DNA of 64,000 nucleotides from Tigriopus japonicus (Eukaryota; Arthropoda; Copepoda; Harpacticoida; Harpacticidae): assembly GCA_010645155.1 (NCBI GenBank), contig CM021322.1:2598417-2662416 (forward strand), in the 5' to 3' direction. A program made the position numbers and the translations under genes. Below are positions 37,433 to 49,693 of this stretch, in pieces (within the stretch, counting starts at the first letter, position 1; each line of letters opens with the position of its first letter). The notes beneath the pieces were generated by a model. It made no database searches, had not been told where the DNA came from, and saw nothing but the letters and a program-made list of their open reading frames with translations.

Positions 37433-38584
37433 TTAACTATGCCGTTGGTAAAGCTTCTTCAGGAACACCTCGAAAACCCGTGGAGGTAACATTTGACCTC
37501 CACCTGGAAGTTGATTGATGTGGGTCTGGATGTCTTCAAAGGAGCTTTCCTCAAAATTCTTGTAAATCTTTGGCAGCTTCAGATCATTATAAACGGACTT
37601 CACCTTTTCAACACAATCGGCGTCATCCACGCCATAGCAATCTTTCAAAATTTGCCGCTGTGCCGGGTTTGCCCGTTGAAGAGCCACCACAATGAGCCAT
37701 GAGCATTTCCCGTCCACGATATCGGTTCCGATTTTTCCGGTTATCTTGGGATCCCCAAATACATCCAAATAATCATCTTGCACCTGGAAGAAGTGGCCCA
37801 TTTCCAAGAGGATGGTTTTGGCTTGTCGATACAACTCGGGATTGTCGATCTGGGCCATTTTCATGGCTAGAACCACTGGGAGATAAAAGGAGTAGTAGGA
37901 TGTCTTCATTCGGACAATCGAAGAGTACCGAGACATGTCGAAAGCGTCCAAATTCTTCTTCCCTTCTGGCGTTTTCTCATTGGATGTCAGAAGATCCAAG
38001 CTTTGGCCCATGGCCGTGTATCTGGTGACGGTCCGAAATTCTTGGACCAAGTCATGGTAGTAAGGCTTGTCCTTGAAGTGGTTCTCCAAGAGAGTGTAGA
38101 GACAGGTCTCCAAAAGAATGGAATCATTAAAGGCTGACATGCCCAAGTTCTCATGTTTGTACCAGGCTGTTTTGCCTCGGCGGGTTTCCGAACCATCCAT
38201 AATGTCGTCAGCCACCAGAAAGAATGCTTGAAGAAACTCAACGCACCAACCCAAGATGTAGGCCAGCTCCTGGTCCTTATCATTGGGCTTTAGGATTTGA
38301 TAGGAGGTGGCCAAGGCCAAACCACGGTTCCTCTTGCCCGTGGGGACAGTGTATTGGATGCACTTCATGAGATGTTTCGGAACTAGAGGAATATCCTTCT
38401 CGGCTCCTTCTACAGTCAGTTCTCGAACGAGATCCGGAAAGACTGCCATGAAAGGACGGCTATCATCTTTGGAGGTGACCTTGATTGATTCCACGTAAGT
38501 GCTCATAGCCCTGACCAGGGGAGGTCGTTGGATGACACGCCTACAGGCTGTGGCAAACATTCCCACTCCCATAGAACTGAACAT
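37433..38584 (-). CDS. FPPS: Farnesyl diphosphate synthase, intronless
   Basis: Condenses IPP with DMAPP and GPP to make farnesyl diphosphate for sterol-independent isoprenoids, prenylation and, in arthropods, sesquiterpenoid hormones. Intact 383-codon frame. The first ATG is at 38584 (A at -3); an upstream in-frame TTG at 38614 follows a stop and is not a credible start. GKRNRG (83-88) is the IPP-binding segment. The first aspartate-rich motif is DDIMD (126-130), with Phe121-Phe122 at -5/-4, the chain-length signature of eukaryotic FPPS. K227 lies in MKTSYYSFYLP, and the second motif is DDYLD (270-274). The N-terminal ~28 residues are basic and hydroxylated with no acidic residue (ATACRRVIQR), suggesting a mitochondrial presequence; a second Met (27) could start a cytosolic form. 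The absence of introns is noteworthy. All catalytic residues are present and there are no disruptions, so it should be functional. Confidence 0.95.
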   Translation of the reverse strand: MFSSMGVGMFATACRRVIQRPPLVRAMSTYVESIKVTSKDDSRPFMAVFPDLVRELTVEGAEKDIPLVPKHLMKCIQYTVPTGKRNRGLALATSYQILKPNDKDQELAYILGWCVEFLQAFFLVADDIMDGSETRRGKTAWYKHENLGMSAFNDSILLETCLYTLLENHFKDKPYYHDLVQEFRTVTRYTAMGQSLDLLTSNEKTPEGKKNLDAFDMSRYSSIVRMKTSYYSFYLPVVLAMKMAQIDNPELYRQAKTILLEMGHFFQVQDDYLDVFGDPKITGKIGTDIVDGKCSWLIVVALQRANPAQRQILKDCYGVDDADCVEKVKSVYNDLKLPKIYKNFEESSFEDIQTHINQLPGGGQMLPPRVFEVFLKKLYQRHS

Positions 38585-41000
38585 TTTGAAACCCTTTGTT
38601 GGAAACGTACTCAAGGAACTTCACACGAAGACTGTGAGTGGACGCTTCCACGGGACCAAGAAAAACGTAAATCAACAAAGGTCAAGCAAGGTTATCTGAT
38701 TGCCGGTAAAAATAGCTTTACAAGCAATCAGAAACAGTTATCAGTTTTTTTTTGGAAGAAACCTCCTAATCTCTGTAGAGGCAAACACTTCTCAGTAACG
38801 ATGCTTCAGACAAAAGAAATCGTTTGAGGGGCACTCATGCTTACATTGCAAAGCTTCCATCCACTGTGCCACAAAACCTGAGCTACATGTTCAGTTTAAC
38901 TTACGCTAGATGGCGTACGATGACGGAGCATTTGCTTTCCTACCAGGAAAATGTGGAGATAGAGACAAAAACATTACACTAGATGGCAGACCATACCAAG
39001 TCGGATGGTTTTTAAGGTTTGAGTTCATCTCTCTTGTTGCTTCATCTGCGTCATCCTCCCTCAAAAGTAGAGATATTTATAGAATGGTTGGCATTCTGTG
39101 TGCCCAGAACTATAGAACTATATTTTCTACCCGAACATTTTGCATTTTCTGTCTGTTTGAACTAAAACATTTAAAATAATTCGTTGCCATTTCATTGTTC
39201 ATTCCAAGTTTTTCATTGTTTCTTGAACTAAGAAGAAAACATTCCATCGTGAACGAAAATAGTTTCGCAATTTGATATGACTTATGCCAATCAAAACCAT
39301 AAGTACATTTATAGCACAAACTCAAAAAAACCTCCCCAATGAGCGAGGGAGAAAGAGAGAGAGAGAGAGCTTTTTTGGGCGGCGTCCTCCTCCTCAATTC
39401 TTGGTGCTCCTCTCCAAAGAATCCATCTCAAGGCACGCCATCTCTGGATGAATCAACAGCCTGGGCTTGCCGAACCAGCCAGCGGCAACTAAAGGAAGGC
39501 CAGCCAGGAACCCTAAATGTTCTCTTTCCCTGCCTTTTCAGCCTGATTTCTGAAATGCAGCCGGCTTGGAAAGTGGATGGACGGCGAAAAGTGGATCAAG
39601 TACTGCGACCAAGGTATCGTGTGGACCGCTTTAGTCCCGGCTCAAAACAGGTCGTCGTCGGTGTCGAGGAGGAGGCAAGAGGCGAGTGCGGCCACATTTG
39701 GGAGTGAATGGGCACACAAGTTCTTCTGGATGGAGTCGTCTCTCTCGACGTTCTAGTACGGTACCACAACTGGCGAACTTGTAGTTGTAGTAGTACGTAC
39801 TCCTCACTCAGCGAGAAAGAGCCATGGATAAGCTTTGAAGAAGAAGCAAGGCAAAGCTCAAGAAGAGGTTTGTTTGTGAGTGGTAAAAAACCGTGCAATA
39901 GCTCCTTTCATGATCCACATTGTCCGGGTGTGTTCCCTCTCTGTTTCACAAGCCGCCATTTAGTGTTTGTTACAGATCCTGGCATCCCAAACCTCGGTTG
40001 TGTGCGGTGTGTCTGTGTTTGATCTGGAGAGAATCGCCGAGGCCAAAGTGTTGCGGTGTCGGTGATCAAGCTCTCTCTATTGAAGTTGGTGTGGTTTTGC
40101 CGTCAAAGCTGTTGGCAATTTTGATGCCAATACTTGTGCCAAGTTGCCAAAGGAACAGGGCTCCAAAGAGTGTTCTTCTGACACGCCTTGGGAAGTTATA
40201 GCAAAAAAAAAGCATCTTGTGATCTGCCATTGTCGTGTCAACTGATTTTATGTTCTACAACTTGATATTAACCAACCACAGGAGCAACAAAGTGACAAAA
40301 CCTGCATAAACATAATTCCAAGGTAGGCGGACATCCTGTGTTTCTGAGGTTGTTATGTACATGCATGAATTTTAAAGGACCGCATTATCAAAAGGCCCTT
40401 GTGGTTTGCTCGAACACACCGGTTTGAGTAGGACAAAAATCAATGTATAATTTCAACTTGATGACTTTTTGACTCCTCCAAATGTAAAGACGTCGAATCT
40501 TGTCGAGGGGACAAAGAAGGGGAAAGGTATTGTTGGCTTGTTTGGGACGCGAACAGATTTCGGCTCTCCGAATCCAATTAAGTCAAACAGCAACACGAAC
40601 AGAAAGCCACCCATAATTGGACCCTGTGCAATTATTGAACAGCTCGAGTACACGAGCGAAATTCCACGAATTTCCACATCTCCCAGACTCGCAAGTAAAA
40701 GGTTAAAGTCCATAAGACTTGGAGCAAAGAATTTGTCGGAAGAACACTTTTAACATGATTCAACTCTCTTGTGTCTTTGTTGTCTTCTTCCCATTCCTCG
40801 AATAGAAGTGTCATATGTCAGAAATTCCTCAGCTTGCCAGCAGCAACTCGTACATGTGAGATTGATTGGCTTACTTTTGTCCCTGTGCGATCAAGTTCGG
40901 CTTCTTGAAAACCCGTTTGACATGCTGTTCAACACTGGCATTACGAGTACGAATCCTAGTACTTCTTAGTAATCGTTCAGTGACCAAGTAGTTTGCATGT
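38585..41000. other. Upstream flank of FPPS and intergenic DNA
   Basis: It should include the FPPS promoter (minus strand), with no recognised core motif. A GA-rich run lies at 39345-39369. Short overlapping frames at 39339-40753 show no domain or splice context. Confidence 0.4.
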
Positions 41001-44000
41001 AAACCCTACAATCCCTCCACTCATATCCCACTCGATCCAACTTTGAAGATGGATCAGGGAACGAACTTTTGCGTCTTCGTGGTTGGAGACTCTGGGAGGC
41101 CTTCACCAGTAAATTTGAAGTATTTCAGAAAATATCTCTCGATCTTTGCCCATTCATTGAGAACTTTAGAGCTCCTGTTTGAACGAAAATTGAGCTCACG
41201 TCTGTGCATGTGAACGAGATCCTAGTCAAATTCTTAATGGACAGATAATCACAGACTCCGAGAAAGATTATTATGTCAGGCTTACAATTTGCTTTGAGCT
41301 TGAAAATCCTTTGTTTTGACTTGGATCTCTTGAAATGGAAGTCAAAGTCGGCACGCTTCGCCATGAGGAGGAAATATGATACCTCTCACCATTTGGCCTA
41401 AGAACAGCGGCTCGTTGGGAGGTGGAAGAAACTTCTACTGGTGCTAAATATTGATGAAAAAGACTCTCTGTGAATATGGTCGTCAGGGTGCTTAGGAATC
41501 TGTGGTGTAAACTTTATTCAAGCCCAAGCCCGCTGTGTTCAGGCGAAATCCGATCAAAGATTGAGAATTCATTACAAGACAAAAAAGAGAGCCATTTCGG
41601 GGAGGTGATAAGTCGAGGTTTCATCAATGCCGCCCGTTAATCTCCTTCCAAAGATAATGCCAAGGCATTAGATTTTATTGATGCTCCTCATGAGAGGGAG
41701 ATAAAAGGCTATATAGCGAGGAAAAATCCGAAGTACAAATTGATTTTAAAACCCCTGGCTAAACAACCCTTTCCATGTCTTTTCTTTCGAGCAGATTTTG
41801 TAAAGAACACGAAACTGGCTCACTTACAAAGTCTCCTGTAGCCTCCAGTTAAAGCGTGTAATGAATGCTCCATGTCGATTACACGTTATGAATATTACGT
41901 GAGGGAAACCAACGATAAATCTCGTCTTAGTATTACGACTTGGCTATTGCGCAAATGGAGGGCAATAAATGGACTCTTTGTTTTAGTTTGATATGACGAT
42001 GGAATTCGACCGTAAACCTCATGGCATATTTGCACGGCATATTGACTGACGCTCATTTTTTTCATCGTCTCCAAACCTATTGCAGTTCTCTGATGTGGGT
42101 GCCTTGAATTATAGCTCTGGATATGGAAATGTTATCACTTTCTCTTATGTAACTGCATTCTGTATCTCTTTCCGCATGTATGAAGTTTACCCTTCGTGTT
42201 GGCCTTAATTGCGTAATTGCCCGAGTCCAAAGAGCCCTCAATGAGGGGCCTCCTCAGTCACAATCGTCCATTCATTCTTCAGACGTCATTACATTAGTGG
42301 CACTCTTTCTTGCTCTTCCCAAGGTGAAGCTTCCATTCAGAGTGACTGCTTCTCTGTAATCTTATTCTCCACATGATTTAAACTCTAGCCTCTGGATATT
42401 TTCGCCTTAGACTTGGTAAGCAACGTGGGCCTGGCCATGTTTCGACGCTGGCTTGCGATTATTATTCTTGACAGTGTCCATGATGAAAGATTTGACTTGC
42501 TCATGCAATTTTAGCATGGTAAAAATACCGCTGACCTGTCTACAGTGTCTTTGTGAGAAATGGAGCTGGGTAAACATTTCCTTGAGGGTCACAATCTCGT
42601 ATGATATAAATCATTTTAGCACACATGCCAGACCACAGGGGACCGAAGGGCGAGGTTAATCTCATATTGGAACAAATAGCGTCCCATAGTCCATTGGATC
42701 GAATCATGTAGAGCGGGATGCCAAATCGTAACAATAAGGAAGAGCCCACTTGCAACGGTCTCGCTTTCAATCAGCCGATTCTTCGTTTTCCTCTCTCAAC
42801 CAAGAGAGATTGACGAATGATTAATCCAAGTACAACTTGATTGATTCCCGAAAGCATGCACAGTTTGAACCTTCATTGATAGTTGGACGGAGTGAGTGAG
42901 TGAAGTGAAGTCGGATCACATTTCCACACCAAGATTTGATGGCCATCCAACTTCCAATCGAGCGGCGGATGACCCAAGTCAATTGACAAGATGGGCTTGG
43001 AGGAGAAAAATGACTGGAAGCGTTGAATGACCTGAAGCATGAGTGACTGAAACCGCGGATTAAAAAGTCCCGCATTCCTGGCATATCTTCTCAATTACAC
43101 ACCCAATACACCGTTTGGAGCTCGGGCTTCACTCTTCCTTCCATTTGTCCAATCGCCTGAATGTTTGGCCCTAAAAGATTTTTTTTTCATTTCCAATGGC
43201 AGTATGATTGATTACGCCATTTCCCATCTTTCTTTCTGTCTCAACTAAAGTTAGATGAGACGGAAGAGGGTGGGGAGGGAATTGGGTCAAACAAATTGTA
43301 CTGAATTGGCACCTGATTTAGCCGGATTCCTTTTCCTCGAAGAGTCATTTTCAACTTACCCTTACTAGTAATTTCCGCTAAACTTGACATTCATTGAGTG
43401 TATCAAACTAACAAATTGTTCCCTCTCCAATTTTGTCTTCTTGGGCCGGAAGGCATTGAATCATGAAGCTGGACGGAAGAGCAAACAGAAAAAGTTCCGG
43501 CCATTAAACCCCGTAGATCGTCGATATTATTATTATAACAATAGAGTTATCACAAGAAGGGACGCAAAGGAGCTTAAGAGGGAAGGAAGGAAGGAGGGAG
43601 GGATTGGGCCAGAATCGTCCAATCGTAGAGCGAGAAAGAAAAGAGCCGTTGGTGGCTTGTGATCATGATTTGGCAAATGAGAGCAGTCATCATCATCATC
43701 TTCATCATCATGTTCATTGTGCTCTTCCAATCTTCAGCTCTACTAGAACATTTTTCCACCGTTTCAACGCTGAGTTGTGGTCCAAAAGAAAACGAAATTG
43801 GGTTACCAAACTACAGTGGAGAAAATGAAGTCTTCTTGTGTGATCGCTGATCACCATCAGCTGAGACTCTTTCTGTCTTCTGAGAATTGATTATCCATTG
43901 GATCAGCTATTCCTACGGGGAATGAGAAACATGGCTCATCAAAGGGCCTTCAAAGGCCAATGCCGATTAGTGGGAAGAGGAGTTCGGGAAGGCAATAAAA

Positions 44001-46100
44001 GTACCGAAACACGTGTTATTTGATGAGAATGACAAACCCAACAACGAACACTCACAAGGCAATATTTGTTTCAAGTACGATGGCGTTGTAACGACATTTC
44101 AATTTCCAGACAATCGATTGCCGTTTGCAAGTACTGAGTACGCGTTTTCCACATTTTGAAGGAGACGTATTATGTCTGAGACAAATGACAAACAAAGGCT
44201 TGTTCTTGAAAACGCTAAGCACTCTTCAACGATGTTGTTTTTTATGGCGGAAATGTGCTTCGTTTTCTTTTGGTCCCAGGGGTGCATTGAGACTGTTAGA
44301 TTTAGTCGACTCGTCTGTCTCTCCAAATTATCTGGAAAACTCATTTTCCCTCAAGTTGGAATGAACTTAGTGAAGCTTGAGACTTGTGTTTGTCTTTTCT
44401 CTTTCTCGTTCTCACTCACTCACTCACCCTTTAAGACCGGGTCTCTTGAGAAAAGTAAATTTCTGCCAAAGGAAACATGAGGACTTGTTTGCCTTGCCTT
44501 TTTTTGAAGATTGGCGAACAAATCGTAATTTTAGATCCTTTTTTTCCAAGTTCTTTAAGAGCCCACGACGAATGCTGTTGTTTAATTATTGCAGCCTGGT
44601 GTTTGATACAGTTGAGCTAGTAAATTGACAGGCAGAAAATTGCCTTCAAATGGTGCAAAGTTCTTCTCGATCTCTCAGTCTTCTCGTATAGAAAATCGCT
44701 CAACCCTGGCAAAGAGTACCATAGAATGTGTATGTTTGTACCTACCATTTAAATGCGATTTTCAAGGCGCACAATCTTTTGCAAAGTGAAGAAATCGTTT
44801 TGACATCCAAATGACGTATGACACGATCTCCGCCCTGTAATTGAGCAATGCAAACAAGGCCTTCCTTCTTGGCGTCTTTCAGTCGACAGAGCCCGACATT
44901 TTAAGCGAGAAATTTTACTTCGAAAATATGTCTTGGGTCATCTATGAAATCTAACTCCAATCACAACCATTTCTTTAGAGACAAATGAATTTGTTGAATA
45001 AATATTTTCATCGTAAAAATGTTGATATTGGGCTCAAAAGGAGTCCATTGTTCAACAACATGTACTTTCAAACAGACTGCCATACCTCTAAAAAGAAATC
45101 CACGAGCCTGTTTAAGGATGCGAACTGCAGAGTTTGTTTATCGCAACGTGATTTAGTCGTGATTTCGGCATTTTTTTCCACGTTCTCCTTGCTGCTGCTG
45201 TTGTTGTTGTCGAACATAATCTACATTTCAATTCCCCTCGTGGCGTTGTGAATGACAAGCTCTTTGCAGTTTGCATGTCATTATTGGAGAGGGCTTTTCT
45301 CTCTTTGGCACCAAAATATTCGGCTCTCGCAAGTTTGTTGTCAAATAAAAAAAACTCGAAGCTCAGGACTGTTTACGGAGATTGGCGGAATGCCTGTCAG
45401 ATTTGAAGTGCTTGGCGATGAACGCCGATCGTTTGAAGGAAACTTCCACAATCTGCCAAATTTTGAGGTACACCTACACACAAACATCAGACCGTTTTTT
45501 TCATCAAAGATTGCATTAGATCAGCAGAGGCTTTGACATACATCAGCTGGTCCCGTTTAAAGTGGTCTTCGACATGAAAATTGACATTTAGCGTTCATGA
45601 CTCTGAGGATTATCGCTCTACGGTTTAGACAAGCCGTAACATGATGCCCTTTAAAGTTTCTCCATTTGAGAGGATGACATGGAATGGTGTCTTCAATTAA
45701 GCGTGGGGTTGGCCCCCAAGCTTCCAAGAGACCTTTTAGCTCAAAGAGCCAATCAAAGGACTTGGAAATTAATCCTCGACCTCGTATTTATAAACGACAC
45801 ACAAAACCTTTTTGTAGGCTTCACCAATACAATGGCGAAAAGCTCGTCCAAAAAAACGAAGTAATGACGACGACCCAGGTCCATGATGATTTGTCTTGGC
45901 TTTGTCAGGGCCAGGTCAGTGCTCTTCATGCTCAAAATATGTGTTAGTTGTTCATTTGATTGCGTATGTGCTACAAGACTTGCCATTACCACATTTCCTA
46001 TGGGCTGAATAGGCATGGGGAGAGAGTGAGACCTGCCCAAGAAGTGCTAGCTCTCTTTGTGGAGAAGCCCAAACACCCCAAGAAAGAGATTATTGTGCGT
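41001..46100. other. Intergenic, no supported gene
   Basis: No frame with recognisable homology. Small CAT-rich (about 43682-43720) and GAAGGA-rich (about 43577-43602) tracts are the only repeats noted. Confidence 0.4.
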
Positions 46101-46142
46101 GGTTGGCGGTGGTTGAATGGTTGGTTGGTTGGTTGTTGGTTG
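46101..46142. repeat. (GGTT)n-like microsatellite
   Basis: Imperfect GGTT/GGTTG repeats, with four clean tandem copies in the middle. Confidence 0.75.
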
Positions 46143-49100
46143 TACCTGTAGGTGCTCATCAGAGGCAACACTCATGGACTCGTCCAGGTTTGTCTGTTGG
46201 CGCTTGATGATGGCTGAATAATGCCAAATCGACGATTCAACATCGTGACGCCGTCATTTATAAGTTCTTGTGATCCTTGAGTCAATGAATTAAGGCTTAA
46301 ACTCTTTATCCGTTGGGAAGCTATGTACGTAGAAGAGCTGAAAGAAGTCGAAGCAACGAAACGAGTACAAGGGTTGTTTTGCATTGATGGAGCTTAACCT
46401 ACGTGTGGCATGACAAGTTGGATAGATACAGATAGATAGATGTTTGGTAGTAGTAATAGGAGCAGCATTTTGAGACCATCCCATGTCTGACAAAGAACGA
46501 GACAGACAGCTAGCAAGGAACAAAAAAGTACACATCACGAAGACAAGGGCCTATACAGAACCTACGTACGTACACATACACACACTTACCCACTGACTTG
46601 CTAAACGTGTGTGGCTTCCCTACAATACTTCAGAGCCATTTTCTTTGGTTTGGATACACAAACAGCCCAGCAGCAACGACGCTTTTGGGAAAGACTGACA
46701 CTCCCTTTGACATTCATCCAGATTCCAGAGTCATCGAGTTGATTGGCTGTCAATGTATGCGTACGCTCGATAACCAACATCAGCCACTCGGGATTTTGTC
46801 ATGGTGAATTCAAGGCGTTTGAGGTTTGAAAGTGGTTTGAAGACGACCATTGAAGAACCAGACCAAAAAGCAAGTTGAGGGCCGGGTCTGGACGGTCGAG
46901 AACCAGAGACTAAATGAACCGTACTGCCAATGGAATTACTGTAATTTTCCCGAAATTGGAAGACCATCAACTGAGGATCTTGACAGAGTACCCGTCGAGT
47001 ATTTGGCTATTTGGAGGGTAATCAGCGCGACAGAAAATGCCTCATTGAACCTGCACAATTATGCGTGTTTGAATCGGATCAAAGAAACGACCAATGATAC
47101 GGTTTGTGGAGGAATTCATTAGATGTACATTTGTTACTCGATCAAACGTGGTCTTTTGGCATTCTGTGGGAACATTTGACTTTGTTCCAGAGCAAAGTTT
47201 CCCATTACTAATAGCATTTCGTGGCCATCCATTTCTCTAATTGATTCCCAAGCAGCTGATTACCTTCTTAACTAATGTTTATCAAGCTTTGCACTCAGTG
47301 TTTGATATTAAATATGAAACCTTGGCATTCGATGACGGAATGTAGGCATTCAAAACGCCATGGATTTTTGCCAGGAGATGTCGAAAAATTCCTTAAATTG
47401 TCTTCATGAAAGTGGCCAGTGTCAGGTTTGAAAATAATTTACTGAACTTTTCATGTCGGCCGAACAAATATGAAAAAAGTTTTTTTAATTCGAACGAGAG
47501 TGCATCACTTCCCAAAGACTCCCCTGCCTATTTTTTCAAGGCCAACCGATAATGAATGCGAATTACACTTGCAAATATGCTCAATTGCAATTCCGATTCA
47601 GGCCCTACTTCAGTACTCCCTTCAATTCCCTTGGCAATGACAGTTGCTGTATCCGTTGTTGAACTTTGTGGGTTTTGGTCGTCTTTCTCGCGTCTTATGA
47701 TGAGAATTTGAAATTCTTGTGCATGACCATGGTCTCAAATTGATCGGTCGTGCCTTTCGTTTTGGCTAGCAAGGCAGTGATTGAGAGCCGTATGCAAATA
47801 CTCCAGAATATACTTCAACACCAAAACCTTCGAACCCAACACGCCATTTCATTTCGCTTGTCAGTCTCATGAGCTTCGGAAAACAGCGCACATTTCACAT
47901 CGATATGCTCGGGCGAGTCATCGACGGATGAAATTTTCTGATCCTGATTGCTGGAGAAAAATGAAGGGACCGAATATCCGTCATTTGTAATTGATGCAAA
48001 TGCTTTTTGGCTTTGAAAGCTGATGGGACGAAGGATGTGACTCAACCCGATGCCACCCAATCCACCATCGACCCATTGGGGGGACTTTGGGGGGTGAGTG
48101 GGTAGATAGAAGATTGGGAAGAAGGGAGAGGATTTTTGGGACAGATGTTGTTCTTCGTTCGCCCCGTTCCTATTAGATCAGCTATGCATTGCACTGTGGT
48201 CCATCGACTAAGTGGTCACGAGCCAAAATGATCCACTGATGAAAGTATCAACCCTTCTAGTGGCTGTTTTCGAGTCCAATTGTAAAGGCGATTTCTTGCG
48301 TTTTTTCTAGTCAGTGTTTCTGGTTGTAGAGGCGATCTACCCTTCTATGAAAATCGAGATAATGATGGAGTTTCTTTTATCCCTTGGGGATCCGTTGAAG
48401 AATGAGGGAGATCAGTTCGATATACTACAAGATAGGTAGTCATCTAACAACGGATATTTGTTATATCTTGATTATCCCATCATCGATGTTTGAGTTTGAA
48501 TCTATTGAAGTAGTCTATCTCTAGATCTACAACTGAACTGAAAAGCAACCCTGTCTTCTGAAGGAAAGCCATTCCAAGTTTGGCAATGATCATATGACAA
48601 ACCATCAAAGGCAATGGCTCTAATGACATTGCAAGAATGTGCTCGAAGAGCTCGTCGCGTTATTAGTATTTCCGTCATCAATGGCCGTTCTACCCAAACT
48701 CTTTGGCCATTTTTGCCAATGGTTTTCTGGAGCATTTTATCGCTCTTCTCGCACAGATGCCATCCTCCACCATTTTTCTTGTACTTTATTTTGTGGCTAG
48801 AAAGGCTGTTCATTCATGTGGGTGGGAGTTTCTGATTCTTAATGGGTTGACCATTTTTGGCGAACAAGGAAATCTTGATCTTGGCTCGTGATAAGACCAA
48901 TAACAAATGAGTCAAAAATGCATTCATTTCCAAGCTCTCGACATTTTTTCGCTCAAACTCAACCTTGGCCGATGGATGGAAACATGAACGTGATTTTTGA
49001 ATTGATGATTGATCTAATGCATTTCTTTCTGATCTCTCATGTTTACAGGATGATTCGTGGCACGAGTTGTCTGGTTTAATTGGGCCCACGAGAACCCGCC

Positions 49101-49334
49101 AAAAAACAAGCCCAAATGGTGGCACACCCCTAGTCCCACATTCATTTCGGTGAGTATGACGCAGTTTGGGATTCTTGGTTCAAGTGTTCCTTTAGTAATC
49201 AAGGAGAGAAATGTCTCGGTAACATGAGACAAGCACGCTCAGGTCCGATATTAAAACACGGATTCGTTTTCACTCCATTTGCAAGCGAGACCTCTAATCC
49301 GAGGTCTATTAATCCTTCACTCACTAACCAAGGT
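46143..49334. other. Intergenic, no supported gene
   Basis: Short frames only. GATA repeats near 46420-46442. Nothing else recognised. Confidence 0.4.
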
Positions 49335-49380
49335 TCTTTTTTTCTTTCTCTCTCTCTCTCTTTCTTGTTGTCTTTCTTTC
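49335..49380. repeat. CT/CTTT pyrimidine tract
   Basis: Uninterrupted pyrimidine-rich run with CT and CTTT units, about 315 nt upstream of the catenin-like start codon. It could be promoter-proximal or simply a microsatellite. Confidence 0.7.
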
Positions 49381-49693
49381 GATCTCTCTCACCCTGCTAA
49401 CGAATGCCATTTGGCTCCATGTGTGGCTGGCTCCGTGTCTGTGGCAAATAACATTTGGAAAATTTAGTCACGGCGAGGCGAGGTGGTCACCATTTCTTTG
49501 CCTCGATATCGGTCCCACCAGACCTCCTCGGACCACCCTTCTCCCATTTCTTGTTCCTTCTCGTCCCCTGCTTCACTTTGGCGGGGGAGCAGAACTGCGA
49601 CATTGCCAAGGCTACCACCTTAACCCCCAGTTCAAAGGATAGACACGACAGACCGACCAGTCTACGAATACGACACCCATCGGTCTTAGCATC

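Noticed and set aside
38585..38614. N-terminal extension of FPPS from TTG
   Set aside because: The codon at 38614 is TTG, not ATG, and is preceded in frame by a TGA; nuclear eukaryotic genes rarely start at TTG.
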